NCBI RefSeq assembly: GCF_008064665.1
Contig: NZ_VRZA01000002.1
Span: forward strand, 682,001 to 746,000
DNA length: 64,000 nt
Direction of reading: 5' to 3'
From: Parahaliea maris
GTDB taxonomy: Bacteria > Pseudomonadota > Gammaproteobacteria > Pseudomonadales > Halieaceae
Below are positions 1 to 9,822 of the stretch, piece after piece; the first letter of the stretch is position 1; each line of letters starts with the position of its first letter. The position numbers and the translations under genes are program-made. The notes beneath the pieces are model-generated. The model searched no databases. It was not told the origin of the DNA and saw only the letters and a list, made by a program, of their open reading frames with translations.

Positions 1-1
1 C

Positions 2-301
2 ATTGCCGTGCTGGTGGTGTTCGGCATTGTCAGCATGGTCATGTCGCAGCTGGTCAAGGCGACCGGACTCGGCGCCACCGACCGCCTGCTGGGTACGATA
101 TTCGGTTTTACCCGTGGGGTGGTGATTGTCATGGTGCTGGTGTTCCTGATCCGCGAGCTGCTGCCGCCCAGGGATCAGGTCTGGCTCCACCAGGCCCATT
201 TGATGCCCCAGGTGGACGCCCTGATGGACTGGGCCCGGGGCACCCTGTCACGCTTTGATACCGACAGTCTCTCGGCGCTCACGCCGGGTCAGTCGGTGTA
301 G
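2..301 (+). CDS. cvpA: CvpA family membrane protein, C-terminal part
   Basis: The reading frame is open from the window edge, so the start lies upstream and about 99 C-terminal residues are visible. They hold a hydrophobic helix, the family-typical segment GATDRLLGTIFGFTRG, a second hydrophobic helix and a polar tail. CvpA is an inner-membrane protein required for colicin V production in E. coli; its biochemical role is still unclear. It lies 42 bases before purF, the cvpA-purF order common in gammaproteobacteria, which supports the call. Confidence 0.85.
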   Translation: MAVLVVFGIVSMVMSQLVKATGLGATDRLLGTIFGFTRGVVIVMVLVFLIRELLPPRDQVWLHQAHLMPQVDALMDWARGTLSRFDTDSLSALTPGQSV

Positions 302-343
302 GTTGGAACCCGCGGCGTACGCGCCGCAATGAGGAAGTGAAAC

Positions 344-1867
344 ATGTGTGGTCTGGTTGGACTGGTCGGGCACGGCAACGTCGCCCCGGATATCTACGAC
401 GCCCTGACGGTTCTGCAGCACCGCGGGCAGGACGCAGCGGGTATCATGACCTGCAGCGCCGGGCGCTTTCACCAGCGCAAGCGTGAAGGCCTGGTGCGGG
501 ACGTGTTCCAGCAGCACCACATGCAGCGCCTGCAGGGCCCGATCGGTATCGGTCATGTCCGCTACCCCACCGCCGGTAGCTCCGGCACTGCGCTGGCGCA
601 GCCGTTTTATGTGAATTCCCCCTACGGTATTGCCCTGGCCCACAACGGCAATCTGACCAACGCCGAGCAACTGGCAAAGGAACTGTTCCAGGACGACCTG
701 CGACACCTCAATACCGATTCGGACTCCGAGGTCCTGCTGAACGTGTTCGCCCACGAGATGCAGACCCTGGGCAAACTGAGCCCCAGCCCCGATGACATTT
801 TCAAGGCCGTGGAGGCCGTCCACCGGCGTTGCCGCGGCGGCTATGCCGCAGTGGCCATGCTGGTCGATTACGGTGTGGTCGGTTTCCGCGACCCCAACGG
901 CATCCGCCCCCTGGTGGTGGGTAAACGCGAGAGCGCCAATGGCGAGGAGTACATGGTGGCCTCCGAGAGTGTCGCCCTCGACGTGCTCGGCTACCAGTTG
1001 ATCGACGACGTCGCCCCGGGTGAGGCCGTCTTTATCGATAGCGAGGGCCGTCTGCACCGGCGCCAGTGCGCCGCGGAGCACGAACTCAAACCCTGCATTT
1101 TCGAACATGTCTACTTCGCCCGTCCCGACTCCCTGATGGACGGTATCTCGGTGTACAAGACCCGGATGCGCCAGGGCGAGGCACTGGCGCGCAAGATCCT
1201 GCGCGAGCGTCCCGACCACGATATCGACGTGGTGATCCCGATCCCGGATACCAGTCGCATTGCCGCCCAGTCCATGGCCCACGAACTGGGGCTCAAGTTC
1301 CGCGAAGGCTTCATGAAGAACCGGTATATCGGCCGCACCTTCATCATGCCCGGGCAGAGCCAGCGCAAGAAATCGGTGCGTCAGAAACTCAACCCGGTAC
1401 CGCTGGAATTCGAGGGCAAGAACGTGATGCTGGTGGATGATTCCATCGTGCGCGGCACCACCTGTCGGCAGATTATCCAGATGGCCCGGGACGCCGGTGC
1501 GAAAAATGTGTATTTCGCTTCCGCCGCACCACCGGTGCGCTATCCCAACGTCTATGGCATCGATATGCCATCCGCCACCGAACTGATTGCCCACGACCGC
1601 AGTGTCGAGGAAGTCGGGGAGCTGATTGGCGCCGACTGGCTGGTATTCCAGGACCTCGAGGACCTGGTGGAATGCTCCCGTGAGGGCAACGAGGCCGTGG
1701 ACGGTTTCGACTGTTCCGTGTTTAACGGGCAGTATATAACCGGTGATGTCGACCAGAACTACCTGAACCGGATCGAATCGCTGCGTAACGACGAGGCCCA
1801 GAGTGCCAGCCGTGCCCGCCTGCAGGAAGAGGGGGCGGTCGTCGGCCTGCACAACGACGCCAGCTGA
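344..1867 (+). CDS. purF: Amidophosphoribosyltransferase (PurF)
   Basis: Catalyses the first committed step of purine synthesis: PRPP plus glutamine to 5-phosphoribosylamine. The 507 residues match the family length. The protein starts MCGLVG, so removal of Met exposes Cys2 as the N-terminal nucleophile of the class II glutamine amidotransferase domain (about residues 2-230). The C-terminal half is a type I phosphoribosyltransferase with the PRPP loop [21 protein letters not shown] ribosome site precedes the ATG. It lies between cvpA and metZ, with 8 bases to the latter, as in Pseudomonas. Cytoplasmic. Confidence 0.97.
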   Translation: MCGLVGLVGHGNVAPDIYDALTVLQHRGQDAAGIMTCSAGRFHQRKREGLVRDVFQQHHMQRLQGPIGIGHVRYPTAGSSGTALAQPFYVNSPYGIALAHNGNLTNAEQLAKELFQDDLRHLNTDSDSEVLLNVFAHEMQTLGKLSPSPDDIFKAVEAVHRRCRGGYAAVAMLVDYGVVGFRDPNGIRPLVVGKRESANGEEYMVASESVALDVLGYQLIDDVAPGEAVFIDSEGRLHRRQCAAEHELKPCIFEHVYFARPDSLMDGISVYKTRMRQGEALARKILRERPDHDIDVVIPIPDTSRIAAQSMAHELGLKFREGFMKNRYIGRTFIMPGQSQRKKSVRQKLNPVPLEFEGKNVMLVDDSIVRGTTCRQIIQMARDAGAKNVYFASAAPPVRYPNVYGIDMPSATELIAHDRSVEEVGELIGADWLVFQDLEDLVECSREGNEAVDGFDCSVFNGQYITGDVDQNYLNRIESLRNDEAQSASRARLQEEGAVVGLHNDAS

Positions 1868-1875
1868 GAACAGAG

Positions 1876-3078
1876 ATGACAGACCAGCACGACAACGACC
1901 CCCTCGCGGGGGCCCATATTGAGACCCTGGCGGTACGCTCGGGTATCTCCCGCTCCCCGGAGGGCGAACACAGCGAGCCGATCTACACCACCTCGAGCTA
2001 CGTGTTTGACTCCGCCGCCGAGGCCGCTGCGCGGTTTGCCGGCGAGCAACCGGGCAATGTCTATTCCCGCTACACCAATCCCAGTGTGCGCGGCTTTGAA
2101 GAGCGCATGGCCGCCCTCGAAGGTGGTGAGGCCGCGGTAGGTTGCGCCTCCGGCATGGCGGCGATCCTGGCCACCGCCATGTCTCTGCTGAGCGCGGGCG
2201 ATCACGTGATCTGCTCGCGTGATGTGTTTGGCACTACCACCAACCTGTTCAGCAAGTACCTGGGGCGGTTCGGCGTGGAGGTGGACTTTGTGCCGCTGCT
2301 GGATAACGCCGCCTGGCAGGCGGCGGTGAAACCCAATACCGCGATGCTGTTCCTGGAGACCCCCTCGAACCCGCTCAACGAGGTGGCCGACATCGCCTGG
2401 TTTGCCCAGCTGGCCAAAGACAGCGGCGCGCTGCTGGTGGTGGACAACACCTTCTGTACCCCGGCACTGCAGCAGCCGCTGGCCCTGGGTGCGGATATCG
2501 TGCTGCATTCGGGTACCAAGTTTCTCGATGGCCAGGGCCGCACCATGGGTGGGGTCGTGGTCGGCAACAAGGCGCACATGACCGAGGTCATGACCTTCCT
2601 CCGCACCTGTGGCCCCAGCCTCAGCCCGTTCAATGCCTGGGTGCTGTTCAAGGGCCTGGAAACCCTGGGCCTGCGCATGGCCGCCCACTGCCGTTCGGCG
2701 CTGGAGCTGGCGCGCTGGCTGCAACAGCAACCCGCGGTGGAAAAGGTGTACTACGCGGGGCTGGAAGACCATCCCGGCCACGCCCTGGCAGCGAGACAGC
2801 AGAGTGCCTTTGGCGGCGTGCTGGCCTTCGAGGTTGGCGGTGGCCGCGAGGGCGCCTGGCGCTGTATTGACGCTACCCGTGTGCTGTCGCTCACGGCAAA
2901 CCTGGGGGATGCCAAATCCACCATCGTGCACCCGGCCACCACCACCCACGGGCGCCTGACGCCGGAACAGCGGGCGGACGCGGGCATCCGCGACGGCCTG
3001 ATCCGTGTCGCAGTAGGCCTCGAACACGTCGACGACCTCAAGGCCGACCTGCAGCGGGGACTCGATGCCCTTGCCTGA
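1876..3078 (+). CDS. metZ: O-succinylhomoserine sulfhydrylase (MetZ)
   Basis: A PLP enzyme of the Cys/Met metabolism family (400 residues) that would make homocysteine directly from O-succinylhomoserine and sulfide. Visible features are SRYTNPSV near residue 64, ETPSNPL near 161, VVDNTF near 188 and the PLP lysine K215 in HSGTKFLDGQGR. Position directly after purF is typical of MetZ in pseudomonads and relatives, and favours it over cystathionine gamma-synthase or methionine gamma-lyase; sequence alone separates these less firmly. Confidence 0.9.
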   Translation: MTDQHDNDPLAGAHIETLAVRSGISRSPEGEHSEPIYTTSSYVFDSAAEAAARFAGEQPGNVYSRYTNPSVRGFEERMAALEGGEAAVGCASGMAAILATAMSLLSAGDHVICSRDVFGTTTNLFSKYLGRFGVEVDFVPLLDNAAWQAAVKPNTAMLFLETPSNPLNEVADIAWFAQLAKDSGALLVVDNTFCTPALQQPLALGADIVLHSGTKFLDGQGRTMGGVVVGNKAHMTEVMTFLRTCGPSLSPFNAWVLFKGLETLGLRMAAHCRSALELARWLQQQPAVEKVYYAGLEDHPGHALAARQQSAFGGVLAFEVGGGREGAWRCIDATRVLSLTANLGDAKSTIVHPATTTHGRLTPEQRADAGIRDGLIRVAVGLEHVDDLKADLQRGLDALA

Positions 3079-3136
3079 AGATCGGGCCTGAACATCGGGC
3101 CTGAACGCCACTGACCGCCCCACAACAGGAGACAGG

Positions 3137-4066
3137 ATGCAGATCCAGGGATTGATCGACACGGCCGTGGCGGAAGTAGGGCAGGTCCTGTTGGGCAAGG
3201 AGGCGCAGATTCGCCTTGCCCTGTGCTGCCTGTTTGCCCGTGGCCACCTGTTGATCGAAGACCTGCCCGGCATGGGCAAGACCACCCTGTCCCATGCGCT
3301 GGCCGACGTGCTGGGCCTGTCCTACAAGCGGGTCCAGTTCACCTCGGACCTGTTGCCGGCGGATATCCTGGGCGTATCCATCTACAACCGCAGCGACGCC
3401 ACGTTTACCTTCCACCCGGGCCCCATCTTCACCCAGCTGCTGCTGGCGGACGAGATCAATCGCACCACGCCGCGCACCCAGAGCGCGCTGCTGGAGGCGA
3501 TGGCGGAGGGCCAGGTGACGGTGGAGGGGGAAACCCGGACACTGCCCGATCCTTTCTTTGTCATCGCCACCCAGAACCCGATTCACCAGTCCGGCACCTA
3601 CCCCTTGCCCGAATCGCAGCTCGATCGCTTCCTCATGCGCCTCGACCTCGGGTATCCGCACCCCAAGGCCGAGCGCGAGATGTTCGAGCGCCAGGGCCTG
3701 CCCGGCACGGAAACCCGCCGCCTCGAGCAACGCATCCGTGAGGATCAACTGGCCCAGATCCGCGAGGCGGTCGCCGGCGTGCACGCCTCCGACAGCCTGC
3801 TCGACTACCTGCAGCGGCTGGTGGCCTATACCCGTGAGGCGCCGGAGTTTGCGGTGGGGCTGTCGCCTCGCGGCGCGTTGGCCCTGCTGGACTGTGCCCG
3901 CACCTGGGCGGTCATGCACAACCGGGGGCACGTGGTCCCGGAGGACCTGCAGATGGTACTGCCCGCAGTGGTGGCTCACCGCCTGGTGCCCAGTGGTGAC
4001 TTCGCCGGGGATGGCATGGCCCTGGTGATGCAGATGCAGCGCAGGGTGGATGTCATACGCTCCTGA
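3137..4066 (+). CDS. MoxR-family AAA+ ATPase
   Basis: A 309-residue MoxR-type AAA ATPase. Walker A is GMGKTT at about residues 45-50, preceded by EDLP, and Walker B is LLADEINRTTPR near residue 108; both are signatures of the subfamily. MoxR ATPases act as chaperone-like factors and are usually followed by DUF58 proteins, as here. An AGGAG site lies before the ATG. The 3' end overlaps the next gene by 17 bases, so the two are probably translated together. The client is unknown. Confidence 0.92.
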   Translation: MQIQGLIDTAVAEVGQVLLGKEAQIRLALCCLFARGHLLIEDLPGMGKTTLSHALADVLGLSYKRVQFTSDLLPADILGVSIYNRSDATFTFHPGPIFTQLLLADEINRTTPRTQSALLEAMAEGQVTVEGETRTLPDPFFVIATQNPIHQSGTYPLPESQLDRFLMRLDLGYPHPKAEREMFERQGLPGTETRRLEQRIREDQLAQIREAVAGVHASDSLLDYLQRLVAYTREAPEFAVGLSPRGALALLDCARTWAVMHNRGHVVPEDLQMVLPAVVAHRLVPSGDFAGDGMALVMQMQRRVDVIRS

Positions 4067-5054
4067 GCAGGCGGCACCGGCCGCGGCAATTTCCTGGCGC
4101 GCGCGCCTGCAGCGGCGGTTCCGGGAGTGGGTGAATCGGCGTATTCCGCCGGCCCGCAGCGTCACCCTCGACCAGAAGCGTATCTTTATCTTTCCCTCGC
4201 GGGTCGGTTTCTTTTTCCTGCTCTGCCTGACCGTGATGCTGCTCACGGCCATCAACTACGAGAACAACATGAGCTATGGCCTCACCTTCCTGCTCACCAC
4301 GTTGTTTATCATTGCCATCCTCCACACCTACGCCAACCTGTCCGGGCTGTCGATTCACGCGGTTCAGGCCCGGCCGGCCTTTCCGGGGCAGCAGACGGAG
4401 TTTGACCTGCGCCTGGAACGGGGCGGTTCGCGGCCGCGGTTCGACCTGCGCCTGGGGTGGCCCGATAGCACAGAGCAGCGGGTCAGCCTGGTGGAGTCCG
4501 GCAGCGATACCCTGCGGTTCTACTGCCCGGTGGGCGAGCGCGGCTGGTACCACCCCGGCCGCCTGCTGATTGAATCCACCTATCCTCTGGGGCTGCTGCG
4601 CTGCTGGACCTGGGTGGACCTGGACCTGCGCGCCGTGGTCTACCCCCGGCCGCTGGCCTCGCCGGACCTGCCGGGTCATGCGGCGGCAGATGCCGGCGGC
4701 AGTGCAATCCCGGTTGCCGGTTCCGATGATTTCGACGGATTTCGCGATTACCGTACCGGCGACTCCCTGCGCCACGTGCACTGGAAGGGGCTGGCCCGGG
4801 GCCACAGCCTGCAGAGTAAACTCTACGCAGCCTACGCCGAGAGCGACTGCTGGCTGGACTGGGACGCCTTCGCCGGCCTGCCGGTGGAACAGCGTCTGTC
4901 GCACCTGTGCTACTGGGCGCTGGAGTTCGAGCGCCGCCAGGAGGACTACGGATTGCGGTTGCCAGGGGTGCGTATCGAGCCCGGGCGGGGTGATGCCCAC
5001 CGCGAGCAGGTGCTCAGTGCGCTGGCCCTGTACGGCCTGGGGGGCGGGGCGTGA
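4050..5054 (+). CDS. DUF58 domain membrane protein
   Basis: The 334-residue product has a basic N-terminus and two hydrophobic segments at about residues 50-100, then a soluble region with the DUF58 signature GSDDFDGFRDYRTGDSLRHV and HWKGLAR around residues 225-250. DUF58 proteins resemble von Willebrand A folds and accompany MoxR ATPases. The start overlaps moxR by 17 bases and the end overlaps the transglutaminase gene by 4, so the three form one operon. Molecular function is not established. Confidence 0.88.
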   Translation: MSYAPEQAAPAAAISWRARLQRRFREWVNRRIPPARSVTLDQKRIFIFPSRVGFFFLLCLTVMLLTAINYENNMSYGLTFLLTTLFIIAILHTYANLSGLSIHAVQARPAFPGQQTEFDLRLERGGSRPRFDLRLGWPDSTEQRVSLVESGSDTLRFYCPVGERGWYHPGRLLIESTYPLGLLRCWTWVDLDLRAVVYPRPLASPDLPGHAAADAGGSAIPVAGSDDFDGFRDYRTGDSLRHVHWKGLARGHSLQSKLYAAYAESDCWLDWDAFAGLPVEQRLSHLCYWALEFERRQEDYGLRLPGVRIEPGRGDAHREQVLSALALYGLGGGA

Positions 5055-7051
5055 AGGAAATCGAGCAGGTCCCCCGCAGTGCACTGATCTGGATCCTGCT
5101 GGGGATGGCCGCGCTGCTGGCGCCCCACGCCGGGCGCCTGCCGGTGTGGGTGCTGGCGGTCTACGGCGCCTGCGCATTCTGGCGCCTGCAGATTTTTCGC
5201 GGGCGCTGGCGCTATCCCGGCCGGCTGGTGAAGTTCGGCCTGATCGGGCTGGCCTGTACCGGGATCTGGTTCAGCTACGGCAGTCTGCTGGGCCTGGAGC
5301 CGACTGTCGCCCTGCTGCTGACCGCCTACGCCATGAAACTGCTGGAGCTGGCCCGGCGACAGGATGCCTACGTGCTGTTGTTCCTCGGGTATTTCATTTG
5401 TATCACCGAGTTCCTGTTCACCCAGGATCTGCTGATCGTGCTGTATTCGCTGATCACTGTGTGGCTGGTGACGACCGCCCTGGTCGCGCTGCACCAGGGC
5501 CAGCAACGTTTCGGCACCACCAGCCTGCGCCAGGCCGGGGTGATGCTGGCCCAGGCCTTTCCCCTGATGCTGGTGCTGTTTTTCCTGTTTCCCCGCATCG
5601 GCCCCCTGTGGACGGTACCGGTCAAAAGTCACGCGGCGCGTACCGGGGTGTCGGATTTCATGCGTCCCGGGGATATCTCCAACCTCAGCAAATCCGACGA
5701 GGTGGCCTTCCGGGTGAGCTTCGAGGGCGATATCCCGGCCCGGTCCAGCCTCTACTGGCGCGGCCTGGTGATGAGTCGGCTGCAGGAGGGTGCCTGGTCC
5801 TCCCTCGGCTACTACGAAGTGCCGCCCGCCGAGCGCCGTGCCCCCGAGGTCGCCACTGCGGGAGACGCCATCGACTACAGTGTCCTGATGATGCCCACCC
5901 AGCAGCGCTGGTTGTACAGCCTGCGCTATGCCGAGTCTTCCCAGGGCGGCGTCATGGAGGCGCCGGATTTCCGCCTGTTCCGGCCGGTGGAGATCGAGGA
6001 GCAGTACCGTTACGAAGTCCGCTCCTGGCCGGCGACCACCCTGCAGCCAGCGCTGAGTGAGTGGCGCCGCGAAACCGAACTGCGCCTCCCCGAAGGGGAC
6101 AATCCCCGTACTGTAGCGCTGGCCAGGTCGTTGCGCGAAGCGGCGGCCAGCGACGAGGCCTTCGTGGACACGGTACTCGCCCGCTTTACCAACGAGCCCT
6201 ATGTGTACACCCTGCAGCCACCGCTGTTGGGAGAGAACCCCACCGACGGCTTCCTGTTCGATACCCGGCGTGGATTTTGCGAGCACTACGCCGCCGCTTT
6301 CGTCACCCTGATGCGCGCCGGCGGCGTGCCCGCCAGGGTCGTCGCGGGTTACCAGGGAGGGGAGGTGAATCCGGTCAATCGCACGGTGATCGTGCACCAG
6401 TTCGATGCCCACGCCTGGGCCGAGGTGTGGCTGGAGGGAGAGGGCTGGCGGCGGGTGGACCCGACCGCGGCGGTGTCTCCCCTGCGGGTCGAGCAGGGGC
6501 TGGAACAGGCGCTGGCCGGAGAGGGCAGCTTCCTCGCCGACTCCCCGCTGTCACCGCTGCGCTACCGGGGGATCAACTGGATCAACAGCATGCGCCTGCA
6601 GTACGACGCCCTGACCTATCGCTGGCAGTCCTGGGTGGTCGGTTTCAACAGTGAAAACCAGTTCAGTATCCTGCAGGAGTACCTGGGCGAGCTGAACGGA
6701 CGCAAGTTCGTCACCATTCTGCTGGGCAGCTGGGTGTTGGTGTTAGTCCCGGTTGGCTTCTGGTTGCTGCGGCGACGCAGTCCGGCGGCGCTGGATGCCA
6801 TCAGCCGTGAGTACCTGGCTTTCTGCCAGCGGCTGGCGCGTCTGGGGGTCGAGCGGGCGCCGGGAGAACCCCCCGGCGCCTTCGCCGAGCGCGCTGTGGT
6901 GGCGCTACCCCAGTCTGCCAGCGCAGTGCGAGAAGTAACCGCCCTGTACGAGCGCGCCCGCTACGCCGGGGGCGACAGCACACCGGCGGATACCCTGCGT
7001 TCCATGCGCAGGGCGGCCCGCGGGGTGGGCCGCCAGAACCGCCTCGGGTGA
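5051..7051 (+). CDS. TgpA-like membrane transglutaminase/protease
   Basis: A 666-residue protein with five or six hydrophobic segments in the first 200 residues (DUF3488-type), then a periplasmic transglutaminase-like domain. The catalytic triad is visible: Cys in RRGFCEHYAAAF, His in HAWAEVWL and Asp in VDPTAAVSP. One more membrane helix near residue 560 and a short DUF4129-like tail follow. This matches P. aeruginosa TgpA, an essential protein in that species. It starts with GTG, overlapping the DUF58 gene by 4 bases. The substrate is unknown. Confidence 0.9.
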   Translation: MKEIEQVPRSALIWILLGMAALLAPHAGRLPVWVLAVYGACAFWRLQIFRGRWRYPGRLVKFGLIGLACTGIWFSYGSLLGLEPTVALLLTAYAMKLLELARRQDAYVLLFLGYFICITEFLFTQDLLIVLYSLITVWLVTTALVALHQGQQRFGTTSLRQAGVMLAQAFPLMLVLFFLFPRIGPLWTVPVKSHAARTGVSDFMRPGDISNLSKSDEVAFRVSFEGDIPARSSLYWRGLVMSRLQEGAWSSLGYYEVPPAERRAPEVATAGDAIDYSVLMMPTQQRWLYSLRYAESSQGGVMEAPDFRLFRPVEIEEQYRYEVRSWPATTLQPALSEWRRETELRLPEGDNPRTVALARSLREAAASDEAFVDTVLARFTNEPYVYTLQPPLLGENPTDGFLFDTRRGFCEHYAAAFVTLMRAGGVPARVVAGYQGGEVNPVNRTVIVHQFDAHAWAEVWLEGEGWRRVDPTAAVSPLRVEQGLEQALAGEGSFLADSPLSPLRYRGINWINSMRLQYDALTYRWQSWVVGFNSENQFSILQEYLGELNGRKFVTILLGSWVLVLVPVGFWLLRRRSPAALDAISREYLAFCQRLARLGVERAPGEPPGAFAERAVVALPQSASAVREVTALYERARYAGGDSTPADTLRSMRRAARGVGRQNRLG

Positions 7052-7084
7052 GTTGAGCGATTCAACCGCGAGCGAAGCAGGCGG

Positions 7085-7115
7085 GTGACAAGGTCGCGCG
7101 ATTTGAATCTATACT
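7085..7115 (+). promoter_or_regulatory. Candidate promoter of frdCAB
   Basis: A good -10 hexamer TATACT lies at 7110-7115. GTGACA at 7085-7090 could be the -35 box, but the 19-base spacer is long. The -10 box ends only 8 bases before the ATG at 7124, so transcription from here would start at or next to the start codon. Confidence 0.4.
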
Positions 7116-7123
7116 GCAGCACT

Positions 7124-7843
7124 ATGACCCTTTCCGCGCGTGCATTACCAGCCCGGCTCGATGCCCTGCAGAGCGTCAGCGGCCTGCTGCTGGCCCTGTT
7201 CATGTGGGCCCATATGCTGCTGGTGTCGTCGATCCTGATCAGCGAGGAGGCCATGTACCGGGTGGCCCGGATGTTCGAGGGCTATTACCTGTTCGGCCGC
7301 GCCCATCCCTGGCTGGTGTCGGTGGTAGTGGCCCTGGTGCTGCTGCTGATGATGCTGCACGCGGCCCTGGCCCTGCGCAAGTTTCCCCACAGTGCGGGGC
7401 AGTACGGGGCCTTCCGGGTGCACCAGCGGCGCATGCGCCACGGTGACACCACCCTCTGGTGGTGGCAGGTCGCCACGGGGTTTCTGCTGTTCTTCCTGGC
7501 GCCGATGCACCTGTTCGGCATGTTCTCCCAGCCGGACCAGATCGGCCCCTATGCCTCGGCTGCCCGCGTTTACCACACCCACTGGCCGCTGTACCTGGTG
7601 CTGTTGTTCGCGGTCGAGCTGCACGGTGCCATCGGCCTGTACCGTCTCGCCCTGAAGTGGGTTGTGCTGCCCGGCCGGCCACCGCAGCAGCTGCGCCACC
7701 GACTGAACCTGCTGAAATGGGGCCTGAGTGTGTTTTTTATTACCCTCGGCCTGTGCACCCTGCTGGCTTACTTCCGCCTTGGGGAGCAAATCAGTGATCG
7801 GCCGGGCCTGCGCTACCCACCCGCCATCGAGGTGAATCCGTGA
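7124..7843 (+). CDS. frdC: Quinol:fumarate reductase di-haem cytochrome b subunit (FrdC)
   Basis: Membrane anchor of a type B succinate:quinone oxidoreductase, 239 residues with five hydrophobic helices. Haem-ligand candidates H30, H79, H129 and H167 keep nearly the spacing of Wolinella succinogenes FrdC H44, H93, H143 and H182. The two functional glutamates also match: E52 (Wolinella E66, menaquinol oxidation) and E165 (E180, proton pathway). The segment MRHGDTTLWWWQ and the VELHG block are close to the Wolinella protein as I remember it. I chose ATG 7124; an in-frame GTG at 7085 would add 13 residues. The end overlaps frdA by 4 bases. Confidence 0.92.
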   Translation: MTLSARALPARLDALQSVSGLLLALFMWAHMLLVSSILISEEAMYRVARMFEGYYLFGRAHPWLVSVVVALVLLLMMLHAALALRKFPHSAGQYGAFRVHQRRMRHGDTTLWWWQVATGFLLFFLAPMHLFGMFSQPDQIGPYASAARVYHTHWPLYLVLLFAVELHGAIGLYRLALKWVVLPGRPPQQLRHRLNLLKWGLSVFFITLGLCTLLAYFRLGEQISDRPGLRYPPAIEVNP

Positions 7844-9822
7844 AAGTACTGCACTCGGATGTACTGGTCATCGGGGGCGGTCTGGCGGGCCTGCGCACCG
7901 CGATCGGCGCACGGCGGCGGGGCATGGAAGTGTCCATCCTGTCACTGGTACCGCCCAAGCGTTCCCACTCGGCTGCCGCCCAGGGTGGCATGCAGGCCAG
8001 TCTGGCCAACAGTATCAAGGGCTTTGGCGACAGCGAGGATGTGCATTTCGCCGACACGGTACGCGGCAGCGACTGGGGCGCCGACCAGGCGGTGGTGCGT
8101 ATGTTCGTGCACATGGCCCCCAAGGCAGTGCGGGAACTGGCCCACTGGGGGGTTCCCTGGAACCGGGTGAAGGCAGGGCCGCACCCGGTGGTCATCAACG
8201 GTGAACCGGTCACGCTGCAGGAACCGCCATCGGCCCACGGTCTGATTACCGCCCGCAACTTCGGCGGTACCGCCAAATGGCGCACCTGCTATGTCTCCGA
8301 CGGCACCGGACACTCCATGCTCTACAACGTGAGTGACCAGGCCATTGCCGCGAATATTCCCGTACACGAACGCATGGAGGCCGTGGCACTGATTCACGAC
8401 GGCCGGCGCTGCTACGGAGCCATTGTACGCAACCTGATGACCGGCGAGTTACTGGCCCATACTGCACGTGCCACCTGCATTGCCACCGGCGGCTTCGGGC
8501 GCATCTACCGGGTCAGTACCAATGCCGTGATCAATGAGGGCATGGGCGCGGCGATTGCACTGGAAACCGGTGTGGCGACCCTGTCCAACATGGAGGCGGT
8601 GCAATTTCATCCGACTGGCATTTTTCCAGCCGGCATCCTGGTGACCGAGGGCTGTCGCGGAGATGGTGGCTTGCTGCTGGATGGCCGGGGCCATCGTTTC
8701 ATGCCCGACTACGAGCCTGAAAAAGCCGAGCTGGCTTCCCGCGATGTAGTGTCCCGCCACATGGAATACCATATCCGCAAGGGACATGGTGCCGAGACCC
8801 GTTTCGGCCAGCACCTGTGGCTGGATATCCGCCTGCTTGGTGAAGACCACATCAATCACAAGCTGCGGGAAGTGAAGGAAATCTGCCAGTACTTCCTCGG
8901 GATCGATCCGGTCCACGAGCTGATCCCGGTGCGGCCGGCGCAGCATTACTCCATGGGCGGCGTGCGTACTGACGCCCTGGGCCAGAGTCCGCAGCTCGCG
9001 GGTCTGTTTGCCTGCGGCGAGGCGGCGTGCTGGGATATCCACGGCTTCAACCGCCTGGGGGGTAATTCGGTGGCGGAAACCGTGGTGGCGGGCATGATTG
9101 TCGGCGAGGCGATCGCCGACTACTGCCAGAGTGAGGCGGGCCAGTGCGCCATTGACAGCGCCTTGGTGAATGACTGTTACCGGCGCCAGCGCGAGGAGAT
9201 CGCAGGCCTGCTGGCCAGCAGTGGACCCGAGCGAGCCGGAGACCTCGTCCGGGCCATGCAGGACACCATGACCACGCACGTGGGCATCTACCGCGACGGG
9301 CCCGGACTCACCGAGGCGGTGCGCACCCTGGCCGAGCTGCTGGCGCGCAGCCGGGACCTGGGCCTGCATTGCCGGGCCCCCGGGGCCAACCCGGAACTTG
9401 TCCTGGCCTGGCGCTTGCCGAGAATGCTCAAACTCGCGTTGTGTGTGGCCCAGGGCGCACTGAACCGGGAGGAGAGCCGGGGTGCTCACAGCCGGGTGGA
9501 TTTTCCCCGCCGCGACGACAGCCGCTGGCTCAAGCGTACCCTGGCCCGCTGGCCGACTGGCGCCCGTCAGCCGGAATTGAGCTATGAAGCGCTTGATGTC
9601 ATGGCCATGGAACTGCCGCCAGGCTGGCGCGGATACGGTGAGCGCGACCATGTTCACCATCCCGACACGGCCCGGCGCGAGGCAGAGGTCGCCGCAGTGC
9701 GCCAGCGCTGCACCGACGCATCGGCGCGACAGGAAGCGCTGATGCCCTATGCACACCTGTTGCCCGAGCGCTATCGCAGGGAAAACGAGCGGTTCGAGCC
9801 ACCGGGGGAGGGAGAGCAATGA
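7840..9822 (+). CDS. frdA: Fumarate reductase flavoprotein subunit (FrdA)
   Basis: Catalytic subunit (660 residues; Wolinella FrdA is of similar size) that interconverts fumarate and succinate. The FAD-binding GGGLAGLRTA motif is near residue 12. H43 in SHSAAAQGGMQAS is the expected covalent FAD attachment site. The active-site region HPTGIF is near residue 260, and RPAQHYSMGG near residue 365 carries the catalytic arginine region. The GTG start overlaps frdC by 4 bases, and the end overlaps frdB by 4. Gene order C-A-B is that of epsilonproteobacterial enzymes, unlike sdhCDAB or E. coli frdABCD. Confidence 0.95.
   Translation: MKVLHSDVLVIGGGLAGLRTAIGARRRGMEVSILSLVPPKRSHSAAAQGGMQASLANSIKGFGDSEDVHFADTVRGSDWGADQAVVRMFVHMAPKAVRELAHWGVPWNRVKAGPHPVVINGEPVTLQEPPSAHGLITARNFGGTAKWRTCYVSDGTGHSMLYNVSDQAIAANIPVHERMEAVALIHDGRRCYGAIVRNLMTGELLAHTARATCIATGGFGRIYRVSTNAVINEGMGAAIALETGVATLSNMEAVQFHPTGIFPAGILVTEGCRGDGGLLLDGRGHRFMPDYEPEKAELASRDVVSRHMEYHIRKGHGAETRFGQHLWLDIRLLGEDHINHKLREVKEICQYFLGIDPVHELIPVRPAQHYSMGGVRTDALGQSPQLAGLFACGEAACWDIHGFNRLGGNSVAETVVAGMIVGEAIADYCQSEAGQCAIDSALVNDCYRRQREEIAGLLASSGPERAGDLVRAMQDTMTTHVGIYRDGPGLTEAVRTLAELLARSRDLGLHCRAPGANPELVLAWRLPRMLKLALCVAQGALNREESRGAHSRVDFPRRDDSRWLKRTLARWPTGARQPELSYEALDVMAMELPPGWRGYGERDHVHHPDTARREAEVAAVRQRCTDASARQEALMPYAHLLPERYRRENERFEPPGEGEQ

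Noticed and set aside
248-1852. Open frame of 534 codons antisense to purF
   Set aside because: It mirrors a clear purF gene codon for codon; composition is that of a high-GC shadow frame.
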